Assembly (NCBI GenBank): GCA_023231475.1
Contig: JALJEE010002959.1
Location: forward strand, 1 to 64,000
Direction of reading: 5' to 3'
DNA from: Seison nebaliae
Lineage: Eukaryota > Rotifera > Pararotatoria > Seisonacea > Seisonidae
DNA: 64,000 nt
The translations under genes and the position numbers were made by a program. The notes under the pieces are model-generated. The model saw only the letters and a list, made by a program, of their open reading frames with translations. It was not told the DNA's origin and did not search any database. This document shows, piece after piece, positions 10,815-22,600 of this stretch; positions within the stretch are counted from its first letter, which is position 1, and every line of letters begins with the position of its first letter.

Positions 10815-10851
10815 AATCTAATTTTGATGGAAAAAAAAAGAAGGAAATAAT

Positions 10852-13800
10852 TTAATTTGTTTGTGAAGGGAAAAATATGGAGTTCAATGAGAGATAACAA
10901 ATGTGACCACATCCGGACGGACATTGTCCATGAAATGTCACTTTACTCGACCTCTCAACGTATTTATCATCCATTTCGTTCTCTGCATTAATTTTCACAT
11001 CGCCGTTAGTGAACCAATCGATCATATGTTTGGGATGACCACCATGTTCACAGACATTACACCATAAATATAAACCGTTAACGGGCAATTCGCAAACGAC
11101 ACATGAGAGACTTTTATGACATTTCTCACAAGAACTCGTCATAATTTCTGAATTGATTCTCGGACTAGCTGTTTGCATAATTCCGTTTTTACAATCGGCA
11201 CAACCAATCCGAATAAACATGTCACTACAATCGAGTGTGTTGATGGAGAGATGTGAAACAATCGGATTCTTCATCAATTCCACACTTCGATCGAACATTT
11301 CGAAAGAATTAATCACATGTAAATACTCGTCCATTACTAAAGTGAAATCTGTAGAAGAGAGACAAACTTCATTCATCAATTCCAACATCCACAAACTGAT
11401 CTTCTTAATGAGATAACGATGAGAATCATATAATGATGATTGATAATTTATGTTGAATTGTTGTGAGAAGACTAAATGATTCATATTGAATTCATTCTCA
11501 TTATTCTTCAATCTCTCATACTCATAATATTCATTCAATAAACAATATTTCTTTAATAACATCATCAGACATATATTGATCACTGTTATTCCTTGAACAT
11601 CATCACAATGTTCCAAATAGAAATCGATACATGTCCCCAAACATTCCGTCACTATTTGAATATAAGAAATGGCTTTACGCAATTGAATTATCTTTCTCTT
11701 CTTTCTCTTTCGATCACCTTGTTGTTGTTGTTGTTGTTGTTGTTGTTGGAAGGAATTGGAAGATTGAAGAACAAAATTTTCAAATTCGACGAGTGGGAAA
11801 GTTTTTGATAAATTTCGTTCATGTAAATCGATTTCAGCATCATTCCAAATTTCCGGTTTGTCAAAACGACGAAAGAATGGACGGAGATGATTAGTGAATG
11901 AACAATTCTCCCAATTATCCTCTTCATTCAACAAGAAGATTCCATAGAAATCATTTCTGATGGAAAGTAATCGATGACGGAATCGATCGTTATAATTCTC
12001 CAAAACCATTTCTTTTTTTTCATTTTTCTTCTTTTCATTCTTCAAATTTCTTCGTCCTAATAATATCTCTTTACAATGTTTCGGTAACATGTTAACGAGT
12101 GATACATCGAGATAATTTGATTTCTGTTCATTCGATGACATTGATGGTTGAGTATGAATTGATGAAGTTGAAGAAGATTTCTCATCTAATTCTTGACTAT
12201 TATCTTCATCAATAGATGAAGTAGAACTTCTTCTCGATTCTTTCCCATCTTTCAATTCCGCATCATAAAATGATGGATGTGCAACGATATTATCGAGAAG
12301 GAATCGATTATCGATCATTTCTAATAAATAACTTTCACGATTAATTCTCTCTCTCGATCTCTTCTCTTCATAAATAATATGAAGTAAATAATCGATTGGT
12401 GTTGTCATTCGTTCGATGAAGAATTGAACAAGTTTCCAAAGAAATCGAACATCATCCATTTGAACATCTTCCGCCAATTGTTTATTCCATTCACACACTT
12501 CCAATATATCCTCTCCATCATAATGATAACTGGCAATCAGTTTTTTAATCGCACGAAGATTCTGAAATTCCTGACAATCATCCAATTCACTTTCATTCTC
12601 CATTCGATAATCATACAAACGATATGATTCACTTTTTAACACAAATGATCTCACCGACACTTTTGGTAATGATTTTGGCATCAAAAAATTCCGAGGATAT
12701 CTCACTCGACCATGATGATTAAGAGAGAAAACGTAATTCATCAAATTATCGTTTCCGTTATTTTTCTGTTCGACGGTTTTATGATTCCATGCTATACCCA
12801 CATATTGATGTAAATTTGAGACTAATATCATACTACTCGTCAACCAATTGAAATGTGTGGAATTATGGAGATATTTATGGAAGATGACAGCTGGTGGTAA
12901 ACCGTTTTGATGGCGATTAAGATGGACATCCCAGATCGATATAAATTTATCAGCCGAACAAGAGAGAACAGCTAAACGAAAATAATTGGTTGATGGACAC
13001 CATCGAACTCGATTCATTGAACTTTCCGTTCGAATTGAAGTTGACATTATTTTCTCTAAAAGAATCGTTGGACTACCAGAAAACGGTTTCGTATTCGTCG
13101 TACTAGTAGTTGAATTGCCAGAAAATAATAAAGAATTAACTGACGTCCTCATTGGTTTAGATGCGACTGTTGTTAATTTGTCGACCATTTGTTCTTTCCA
13201 TCTCCAGAAATGGATATGTTTATCATTACCAACAGCAGCAATCCATCGGATATATGGATGAATGTCGAATGAATTTAATTCATATCGATTCAAATGAAGT
13301 GATGATAATTTCTTCAATTTCATTCCTTTCATACTCCAAATTTGAATGAATTCTTCACCCAAAATAATAAAACGACATTGTCGATTAGGAATCCATTGAC
13401 AATCGAGAACTTTAATCGAATGAAATGGAATCCACACTTTCATCAATTCCTTCTTCTCAATTAAAACGATATATAATAAATTCGCTTGTGCCACTAATAG
13501 AAAGATATTGGGATGAATCGCTGTCGATTCGATTTGAATTATCGATCGATTTAATCCAGAAATTTCTATCAATTTCGATGGTGTTATCGTCTTATGATTA
13601 CGAGTGAGAGATAACTGCTCATCAATATTCATTATACCCAATCGACGATCATTCAAAATGTAAACTAAAATCCATTTTTCCGTATGTTTCTGCCAACACG
13701 CACAATCCACCACCAATTGTGTTGCTCTTTTCTGACACATTTTCGGCATTTTATTATTATCATCCGACGAGAAATTCGTATTTATACGACGACTCTCTAT

Positions 13801-13968
13801 CTTGAAATTCTCTTCTAATTCTTCTTCCGTTCGATCGGTTACGGCAAACTGCGGATCCGAATTACTCCGCTTTACCTCACTCTCACTCTTCACATCGATC
13901 TCATATAATGAAGTTGTTCCATAATTTGTTTCATTGAGGAAAGCGTAAACTCTCCGACTTTTCTCCAT
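10852..13968 (-). CDS. WDR24: GATOR2 complex subunit WDR24, single exon, 1038 aa
   Basis: The N-terminal 400 residues form WD40 blades, with AVGNDKHIHFWRW and later NRVRWCPSTNYFRLAVLSCS then FISIWDV, which aligns with WDR24's ARVKWRPE...HHLATCS...IYVWDV blade. A long low-complexity middle includes a run of Gln coded by CAA repeats (plus-strand TTG run near 11709-11745). A helical part (about 760-930) contains CDDVQGITVINICLMMLLKK, matching WDR24's GDVQMAVSVLIVLGER. The end is the Cys/His zinc domain: CADC, CEKC, SCVVCELPVNGLYLWCNVC, EHGGHPKHMIDWF and CPSGCGHIC. The last two pieces are separated by about 28 extra residues. WDR24 sits in GATOR2 at the lysosome and relays amino-acid status to mTORC1. 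WDR59 was considered, but the C-terminal pattern fits WDR24 better. Human WDR24 is 790 aa. The excess is low-complexity sequence. Confidence 0.88.
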   Translation of the reverse strand: MEKSRRVYAFLNETNYGTTSLYEIDVKSESEVKRSNSDPQFAVTDRTEEELEENFKIESRRINTNFSSDDNNKMPKMCQKRATQLVVDCACWQKHTEKWILVYILNDRRLGIMNIDEQLSLTRNHKTITPSKLIEISGLNRSIIQIESTAIHPNIFLLVAQANLLYIVLIEKKELMKVWIPFHSIKVLDCQWIPNRQCRFIILGEEFIQIWSMKGMKLKKLSSLHLNRYELNSFDIHPYIRWIAAVGNDKHIHFWRWKEQMVDKLTTVASKPMRTSVNSLLFSGNSTTSTTNTKPFSGSPTILLEKIMSTSIRTESSMNRVRWCPSTNYFRLAVLSCSADKFISIWDVHLNRHQNGLPPAVIFHKYLHNSTHFNWLTSSMILVSNLHQYVGIAWNHKTVEQKNNGNDNLMNYVFSLNHHGRVRYPRNFLMPKSLPKVSVRSFVLKSESYRLYDYRMENESELDDCQEFQNLRAIKKLIASYHYDGEDILEVCEWNKQLAEDVQMDDVRFLWKLVQFFIERMTTPIDYLLHIIYEEKRSRERINRESYLLEMIDNRFLLDNIVAHPSFYDAELKDGKESRRSSTSSIDEDNSQELDEKSSSTSSIHTQPSMSSNEQKSNYLDVSLVNMLPKHCKEILLGRRNLKNEKKKNEKKEMVLENYNDRFRHRLLSIRNDFYGIFLLNEEDNWENCSFTNHLRPFFRRFDKPEIWNDAEIDLHERNLSKTFPLVEFENFVLQSSNSFQQQQQQQQQQGDRKRKKRKIIQLRKAISYIQIVTECLGTCIDFYLEHCDDVQGITVINICLMMLLKKYCLLNEYYEYERLKNNENEFNMNHLVFSQQFNINYQSSLYDSHRYLIKKISLWMLELMNEVCLSSTDFTLVMDEYLHVINSFEMFDRSVELMKNPIVSHLSINTLDCSDMFIRIGCADCKNGIMQTASPRINSEIMTSSCEKCHKSLSCVVCELPVNGLYLWCNVCEHGGHPKHMIDWFTNGDVKINAENEMDDKYVERSSKVTFHGQCPSGCGHICYLSLNSIFFPSQTN

Positions 13969-14544
13969 AATTCTTACTTATCATTTATAATTCATAATTA
14001 ATATCTTTAAACTTAAAATTCAAACGATATTCCACTTCTCATTTCCTTCATTGTTATCATTTCCATCATTTACCTTTTTCCCACCAATTCAAATTTTCTA
14101 CTTAATTTCCAAATTTACATTTTGACTACTCAATTCATTTTTTCTCTTATTTCTTCTCAATTAGACTTATTATTACTATCATTCATTTCTACTTTCCATC
14201 TATATATTATAATTTATTATATCATCTCTTTTGGACTTTTTCTGGAATTGATGGAAGTCTGAATTGGAATTGATGGATTTCTGATGGAATTTTGAATTTT
14301 TCTTAAACTTTTTTCTTGAAATTCCTCTACAACCAAATTACTAATAACAATTCGAATATCATCTATCGTATTGATTTAATGATTTTTATCATGATAATTT
14401 GAAGTAACTTCCATAATTTTCAAATATTCAAATTTAACGAATATTCAAAATTTTTTTTTATTTCTCTAAAAGAGAATTTAAGAAAATCTTTTCAGTATTT
14501 TATTTCACTTTCAAATAAGAATTTGTAGAGAAAATAAAGAGAGT
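13969..14544. other. Spacer between WDR24 and the RING gene
   Basis: AT-rich, no gene seen. It should hold the WDR24 promoter and the 3' UTR of the upstream RING gene, both minus strand. Confidence 0.4.
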
Positions 14545-15066
14545 TTATAACAAAAGTATTTCAGATATGACGGATAGTTGACGATGACTTGCTGGTTGAT
14601 GGAAATGTTTCCATTTTTGATACGAATCCAATTTCTTCTTTTCCTTTTCGCTCACACATCTTGCACAGACGAAATCGTCTAAAATTTTCGGCCAGAAACA
14701 TTTTAAACATATTTCATGTTTACAATCCGTCTTAATTGGTGCTCTTTCCGAATTGTTGAACTTCAATTCACAATTAGGACAAATCTTATCCAAAGGCGTT
14801 TCTTTCTTTTTATCCGGTTTTGGACTAGGTGGTGAATAAAAATCACCAAATGTATCACCGACAATATGAACATCTTCATCATTCATCAATTGTTTATTTG
14901 TCATTTCTATTCTTGCCAGATATTTATTCTCTTTGTTTGTTATTGGCAATAAATCTTTGGCACAAGACGGATTATCATATTCTATCATCTCTACATCTTC
15001 CGTTTCACTTGCAATTGATACAAAATTTATATTTGCCGTATGGTGGAATCGATTAAATGCCGACAT
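14545..15066 (-). CDS. Small RING-finger protein, about 173 aa
   Basis: The first ATG in frame is at 15066. An in-frame TTG at 15126 is ignored. Residues from about 105 to 140 form a textbook C3HC4 RING: CPNC, 15 residues, C-K-H, two residues, C-L-K-C, ten residues, C-A-R-C. The N-terminal 100 residues are acidic and unremarkable, containing GDFYSPPSPKPDKKKE just before the RING. RING domains bind two zinc ions and commonly recruit an E2 enzyme for ubiquitin transfer. The substrate is unknown. It has no membrane segment and no second zinc domain. It is upstream of WDR24 in the same direction. An intron in the 5' part cannot be excluded. Confidence 0.7.
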   Translation of the reverse strand: MSAFNRFHHTANINFVSIASETEDVEMIEYDNPSCAKDLLPITNKENKYLARIEMTNKQLMNDEDVHIVGDTFGDFYSPPSPKPDKKKETPLDKICPNCELKFNNSERAPIKTDCKHEICLKCFWPKILDDFVCARCVSEKEKKKLDSYQKWKHFHQPASHRQLSVISEILLL

Positions 15067-15690
15067 CTCAGAATATTGTGATAAGAATGAAATTATCTTT
15101 TGAATGGAGTTAATCCTACAATACAACTACACTGAATCGAATTGAAATTTGAGAATGACAAAGAATTTCTCTATTATTTTATAATAATTATCTTCCCTTC
15201 TGATGAAAAAAGAATCTTGTTCCAACCTTATTCTCAATTACGAAAAACTATATATTTAAGCTTAATTTTAAAAATTGTTATGAATAACAATCATAATATC
15301 CATCATTGTCGTAATAAACCGTATTTAATTAACTTTTTGGATAGATAAGAAGTGGGAAAATATGAGTAGATGACTAACCAGCTTGATGATTTGTTGTTCA
15401 TGAATATTCTTATTCGTTTTAAGTTTGGGAAGAAAATTATTATTCAGATAACATATTTCACTCTTTTATGGTCGTTTTTAATGAAAAATTTTATAATGAG
15501 AAGAAATTTATTATTAACTCATTTATAAACAACACTACTCACTGTCAGTGGTTTATCATGTTTGCCCATTCTTGGGAAAGATCTTTGGGGGATACAAATT
15601 CATATTCTACGCTACGAAATTCATAGAGAAAAAGAATTAGTTTTAGTGGAAATTTTTTCTATTATAATAATTTTTAAAACTAACAATGGT

Positions 15691-15999
15691 GCACGTTCGC
15701 ATCCGCCGATATTTTATTTTTTTATTTAGTCGAAGTATTACACTCGGTTTTTGGCCTTTTTTTTACTCTGCATGTAGATGTAGATATGTATTTTTTATGT
15801 AGAATTTTTATACAGAATTGTATATAGAAAATATATTTTCTATGTAAGCCAAATGTAGAATATAAAAACAGAATAGAAAAAGGCCAAAATTCTGGTGGCC
15901 AAATACTTCGACTAAGGATAAAAAAATTTAACCATCTCTTTAACTTTATTTTTCCTGTCTTCATGTTTTTTTGGAGTCAAAGGGCCAATGCGAACGTGT
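15691..15999. mobile_element. MITE-like inverted-repeat element, about 310 bp
   Basis: Three inverted pairs, nested in order: CACGTTCGCAT at 15692-15702 with its complement at 15988-15998 (11 of 11), TTAGTCGAAGTATT at 15726-15739 with 15902-15915 (14 of 14), and TTTTGGCCTTTTT at 15749-15761 with 15877-15889 (13 of 13). The right arm carries about 50 extra bases between the first two pairs. There is no plausible transposase. The small frame inside (15722-15964) reads through the repeats and is not a gene. No target duplication was confirmed. Confidence 0.65.
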
Positions 16000-17830
16000 A
16001 TTAAGTTATCCTTGGAAAGTTAAGTTCAAACTCATATTATTATTATAATTAGTTTTACTGATTTGGGATTTACTGAAATTTTTTTAAGTAAATTATATTC
16101 AATTTTTTTAAAATTAAATTTAAAAAATGTCAAGTATTAAAAAAGAGCTTTGTGAGAAATTTAACACATGATGAATGCCCCTCATAAGACACAATGCATC
16201 CATAAGTTATTTATAGAATAAAGTATAAATTAAATAACGATTAAAAGCGGAAGTATAATAATTATAATTTATATTTGTCTATTAAAATTTCGATCAACTA
16301 TGAATCTTCGATCTTTATAAATTATAAATTAAGAAAGAAGTCTATGGAAGAAGAATTTTGACATTGTTCACGATTATTGGAGTTTTGGAAACGAAGCAAA
16401 AATGACTATCGTTTACTGAAAAATTAGCCACATTTTTGATTCCTCATTGTCAATAATTTTGAACTGAAACTATTATAGTTTTTTTTAGAGGATAGAACCA
16501 TGAAATATGATTATTTTATCATATTTGTTAAAGATCTATAATGTACCATATGATAACATATATGTTAATAGAGAACAACTTAGGATATAAAAAAAAAATT
16601 TTTGGTAAATTATGGTAAATAAAAATTAATTTTGAATTGGGTTGTCTTCTACTAAAGAAAATTCCAAATAAAATGGGAAGAATCTTATCAATTAAAATTT
16701 ATTTTGACAAGTTCACTTTGATTTCAATTACCTACTTTTTCCATCAACATTCTTTTAAAAAGCGACATAACATGTATTAAGTTATTTGAAGAAAATAGGA
16801 GAATAGTTTGATAAAATTTGTGAAGAATTTGTGTATTTCTCTTTACGCTAATTTTATAGTTCTGTAATAAAGGAGAGAGGTAGAAAGTCTGATAATTAAT
16901 TTCTCTTTCAATAAGTTCACTTATTTCATGATAAGTTGGAAACAGAAGAATTCGTAGATAGAAATTTACTTTCGTCAAATGACTCTGTAAAAGACTGACA
17001 CACACTTACTTATAAAGATATTGTTCATAAAAAAAGTGGATAAAGAATGAAGATAAAGAATGGGAAATAATTAGAAGGAGAATATCGATAAAAGTAGATA
17101 ATCAATAATCATGTAATGTCTCATCAAGTGGAGTCGAAATGGGAGAAGTTTAAGTTGGAATCAAAAATAAATTTCATCTAAACGAAAATGGGAGAAGTAT
17201 TTGACAGATGAATGACATGGTTGATTTCGATTAAAAAATTATCATGAAGATAGGTAATATTAACATGCATGCGATTCATTGAGAGAAAAAAGAAAAAAGA
17301 ATTGTCATTATAGCGTTGAGGGAGAAATGAAAAGAAAAAACTTCTTTCTTTCCTTTTCGACAGATGAAAGCAACGAAGCGTTCAGTAATGCACCAATGTA
17401 TTCCATATTTCCTGATGACGAAGGTCAATGCACATTCTCCCACTTATGTAAGTTGCTGATATGTTCGACAAATATACCCACACCCTCCTAATACATACTG
17501 ATAGGATTGGTGTGTAAACGATGGCAGATGAGGAGAAATTTATAATTTCCGATATATTTTGTTCCATATCGTCTGTGATTAGCATGAGCACCAGAATTTG
17601 TTGAATAGATATTGCATGTATTTATCGGAAAGGAGAAAATTGAAAAATAAATATAATTCTATTCTTGGCTGGTTTTCGTTCTCACAACTAATTAATATGA
17701 TATGTATAGCACTTCAACTACGTACTGCGGAGTACACGGACATTAGATTCACCGCGACTCTACCTATATCGCCTTGGATTTATATGGTTCGAATAAATAG
17801 TTATTATTCTCTTCTTCCAATAAATCTATT

Positions 17831-17890
17831 TCATCATCATCATCATTATCATCATCATCATTGTCATCATTGTCATTATTATCATTATCA
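17831..17890. repeat. CAT/TCA trinucleotide microsatellite
   Basis: Imperfect repeats of TCA with ATT and TGT interruptions. Reads as a His run in one frame, which is not a gene. Confidence 0.9.
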
Positions 17891-18994
17891 GGGATAACGA
17901 AATGATGACAAATTGAGTTTACTTTTATTTTATTAAACTAGAAATGTTTTTCTAAAATAAATCATCAATTGTTTCCTGTCGATCATTATTATCGATAATA
18001 TGATAATAAATATTCTTGTCAATATTTGTATAACATTTAATTCTCGTTATTGTCTCGCACTTTCAAAAATGAGAAGTTTCGGGTGGAAACCGTTTTCTGG
18101 AATTTAGATCTTTCTTCTATCATGTCATTCAATGGAAGCAATATTGAATTCGATTTCGATTAATAAATCAAAGTATTTGCTTAAATCAATTTTTTTTCAT
18201 TATCATTCACCCATTATATTAATCATCATTTCTTCCATGGGACAAATATGGATAGTAATAATGATATGAATCACAGAATAACCTTCCTCATTCCATACCC
18301 CATCCTTCAAACCATTTAAACACAGAAAGAACGAATTCAATATTCATGGAAAAAAACTGATCGTATCACTAATAGAACTAGAGAATGTAATTTTCGTTGT
18401 TCTTGTTATTGTTAATGATGATGATTATGTTGGTGGTGATGGTGCAGTTAGTTGTTGCTGAAAAAGAATAAATTGGTCATTTTATTCTTACCAATTTTCA
18501 ACTTTCACAAATTTCCGGCAATTATTTCGTTGAAGTGTCCAATTAAGAGAATCTTAGCACAAGGGCTTACTCTCCCGATTTCAGATTGGAGGTGAGAAAG
18601 TTCGAGCCAGGAACATTGAGATTTTCTTTCAATTTTACTCTTTCACTCAAAATAAATTCGATTGTTCTATGATTATATTTGATATGAGAGAACTTTATAA
18701 AATTTCCATCTCCTTTTCACACTCGCCGCCATATCATCTCTATATTAGCAATCAATTAGAAAAGATGAGAGCAATCATAAGTAACTCAATTTCTTACAGA
18801 CAATAATTCTTTCCTTTTTCATGTTGGAAGAGCGGGAGGTGGTCCTGTTGTTATGGATTCCACTAATAATCAGAAGGAGAATTGTAACGATTAGTGAAAA
18901 GGAAGAAAGAAAATGATTATATGTGTTTGCTCCCTCCCCATTTCATTAGTTATGAGATCTTGAATCACGGTCTTTTTATCACCCTACAAAATTA

Positions 18995-19680
18995 TCTATA
19001 TATATAAAATTATCCAAAATTAGCAGCAAAATGGTCATTTCCTCACCAACTTTTTTCACTAAAGACTTTTCCCCACTCAATTTTTTTATTATGGACTTTT
19101 TCTCACCCAATTGTCTACTAAACGTAAATTTCCTCATTTTCCATTAGTCTTCTAAATTTCTTAATCCAAATTAAAATATCTTAATATTATTATAATTGTT
19201 ACGATTATATGTTTTAATATTCTTTTATATTTTTATCGAAATTTAATATTATGCTTCATGTTATTAAAAAAAGTTTAATAATAAAAAACAAAGATTATTT
19301 AATGAAAAATTTCTTCGATAACGAAAATATTATATTCCAGATGTTGTATATTAAAATTTCGAATTATTACACGTAATTTTTCATTTTTTCCCTTGATGCA
19401 ACTTACAACTAACAACTTGATGTATATTTCGATAAAAGTATAAAAGAACATTAAAACATATATTCGTAACAATTAAATTAATCATGATTCATGATATATA
19501 ATTTATAATTAATTAATATTTTAATTTAATTGACCATAGAGCGAGAAGAAGTCCATTTAGTTGATAATAGAGTGATGAAAAGTCCCTAATGAAAAAAGTA
19601 GGTGGGGGAATAACCGTTTTGGTAGATAAGGACATGACCGTTTTACAAGTAATTTTCAAAAAATTTATATATGGTGAGGA
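18995..19680. mobile_element. Long foldback (inverted-repeat) element, about 690 bp
   Basis: The two ends are complementary over long distances: 18999-19045 with roughly 19630-19675, sharing AAAATGGTCATTTCC against AAAACGGTCATGTCC. Further in are arms containing GACTTTT and TCACC-type blocks. The inner arms 19194-19242 and 19426-19474 match at 46 of 49 positions. The loop of about 180 bp is AT-rich. No coding frame. The outer arms are more diverged than the inner ones. This is the structure of a foldback transposon or a large palindromic MITE. Transcripts across it would form a long double-stranded RNA hairpin. Confidence 0.8.
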
Positions 19681-22600
19681 AAAGACAGGCGACGGATATC
19701 TTTATCAATTCTTTAATCAGTGAGTCTCGTTCTTCTCCCTCTCAATGATCCGTCGTGTGAAAACTCCTGTCACCAATCGTCAAACAATCCCTCATTGACG
19801 ATTGAGAATCTTGTGAGACTTTAGTCGGAGACTAATATGTTATTGTTATGGGAAGTATGATATTACCGAATGGAATTTTTAATTTGAAAATTCTAATATA
19901 TATCTTTTCTCCCCTTCTTTTTTTTGGAGGGGGAGAAGAAAGAACATTTATGATAATATCTCCATTACATAATTTCTATTCAATGATATTGTTCTCGTTA
20001 TTTCATAAATAAAAAGATCTTTCCTTCCAATTCTTTCTTTTTTCTCGAGCATTTTTTTTAATTATTTCGCACACAAATGACTGTATTCATGAGAGTTGAG
20101 AGCATTAAGTGAAAAACAGCAAATATCTCCCATTTTTCAATAACGCCACACAAATGAGAATGAAGGACAATTATGAATGAAAAGGAGGAAGAACTCTGGT
20201 GACTAAAAAAAAAAGGAGAAGGAATGAAATGAGGTGAATCCCCAAGTTGTTAATTAAGATGAAACTTTTCTATTATCATTTTCCTTACCATCTACTATCA
20301 TCACTGCAAATTGACCATATGCATGAAATGGTAAAAAGAATAAAGTTCCTTCTGTCGAGGTTCTTTTCTTTTCCAGAATCAAATTAATAATATCAACATT
20401 CACTGACAAATTCACCGTTTGCACTGGGAGGAGCCAATTTTGGAAGTTATTCTTCTACATAACTTCCACCATCACCACCAACCTCCTCCTCAAGATGATT
20501 AATGAGAGTGTTATGTATCAACTTAATTCACTGATGTTAAACATGTCATTTGAGAATTGTTTGTTTCTTTCCTCATTCCATACCAATTTTTTCCATCGGA
20601 AATTGACGTGAAAGATTTCAACTTTTTCCCCACTTCAACTTCTTCATAACTTCTCCAACTGAAATCGGAGGAATTGGACGAATTACCTGGTCGTAACCGA
20701 AGGAAATATATCGGACATTTGACGAAGGAGGGAGTTGGAAGAAAAATAGCAGAAGTTTCAGGTGAGATTAAGCGAATTGATCTATTGAAATTTTAATGAA
20801 ATTATATTTGTCGAACAGATATCGTTCGTCTATATTGATTTTGTACATATAAAGTTCATTCCCTTTTATATGAATGATCAATAATGATGAATATTATATA
20901 ATATATCATTCGATTATACCATATCAATCGTATAAAATGTGGAAAGAAATCATTTAATTTAATAAATACAAAATCTTTTCGTTTTCACATATTTACTTAT
21001 TCACTCATTTGTTCATTGATAAAAGAATATTGAGCAAAAAAATAAAGTTTGTTGAGTTACAGATATTCGATTGGGAAGGTTTTTTTATGGAATTCATTAC
21101 TGATTTTGCCTACCATTTCTCTTGGTTGGCGGACAATTACACGAAGTTTTGTTCACCTAAAAATTTGTTGCTGATAATTGTTATTGATTAGTTTGATGAC
21201 TGATATAAATCGATCAGAGTTCAATTGATGATAATGACGATTGTCCTTGTTACTTCTGTCTTATTTATTCTTATTATCGTCATTTCTAATATATTCTCTT
21301 GCCTATTTCCATATTGAATAAATGCATCAAACATGCACCGTTTCCCATCACCCCAATAGATAGTTTAGCAAAGGTATCAAAAGACAGAAACAGCTCGTTA
21401 TTTTATCATACATATAAATGATACATTTACAAACTTTCCTTACTCTAATTACAATTACTAATTTTCTTTCGTAATAATTACATAATCGTTGACTTCAATA
21501 ACAATCATCAAAAAAAATTCTACAATAAAATTTCCAAATTTTTCCTTTGAAAATCGTTCAGAACGATTCGTTTTTGTGTCTAACCATATACGATAATAGA
21601 ATAGAAGAGAAATAGAAAAATATTGACAGAATTAGAACTATTTTATTTAAATAAAAAATCAGTTCAAATGAACAACTGGAAGTAATTATAATTAAGATTA
21701 TCCTATTTCTAATTATTATTATTATCATCATCTAATTGGTGAATAACCTTTCATTATATTATTAAACTTTCAAACGAATCATCTTGTTTTCTTACACAAC
21801 AAATTTTAGTTCGTTTTGGAACGGAAAATTTATGATATTCGTATAAGTATGATAGACATGTAGTGCACGATTCGAAGTGCACGATCTATTGAATCGCGTA
21901 TGAAACAATTTGAAAATCGCTTTTTTCTCTTCCGATTTCAGTTTTAAAATAATTTAAATTCAATTTCAAAAAAAAAATCAATCTTTTTAAATGAAACGAT
22001 TTTAAAAGGAATTGTTACAGGAATCGATGAAAAGATGAAATGTATAATCGAAATAAATAAAATATTTTCTTATCGAAGATATAAGATACCAATTTATAAA
22101 TCTTTCAGTTACTAATTCTATTTATTTTCTATAACTTCTTTCTTATTCTTCCATTATCTTTTGCTCATCATTATAACGACTACGTGAATGTAATGGAGGT
22201 GTGCTTATGCTTGTGTGTATGAAATAGAAGTTGCACATTCAACCTCAGTTAGTTGGATTATTGAAGAGAAAGTTTTCCCCTTTCTCCTCTCGAAATTTGG
22301 GTAATGGTTGATAAGAATCGACGACGAAACAAGGTGACAAACCATGAATAACAATAGGGAAAGGAATGGGGAAAATTTGGGTGATGGGGAGGAGTTTGTC
22401 TTTCTTTTATTCTTTCTCTCATAAACGAAATCTATTGTTTGTGGAAACTAGTGATTTGGTGTAGCATTGGAGCAATTATCCTTGTCGTTCTCCCCAAATA
22501 CGTTTCATTAATAAGATTATTTAATCGTCGTCTTAATGAAATAATGAGAAGAGTGATGATGATAACAAAGAATGGAAGTTTCTATGCGCTCCTTTTATTT

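Noticed and set aside
11593-11927. Several frames over the CAA/TTG repeat
   Set aside because: Shadow frames of WDR24. The repeat encodes its poly-Gln in the correct frame.
10852-13968. WDR59 or MIOS as identity of the WD40 protein
   Set aside because: The C-terminal zinc domain and the blade around NRVRWCPSTNY match WDR24. The WDR59 RWD domain is absent.
15722-15964. 80-codon minus-strand frame
   Set aside because: It lies inside the MITE-like element and reads through its inverted repeats.
17598-17897. 99-codon frame with a His run
   Set aside because: The His run is the CAT microsatellite read in frame; the rest has no coding character.
18545-18625. tRNA-like A box (TTAGCACAAGGG) and B box (GTTCGAGCC) at tRNA spacing
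   Set aside because: Anticodon and T stems do not form, so it is not a tRNA. Chance or a very old SINE.
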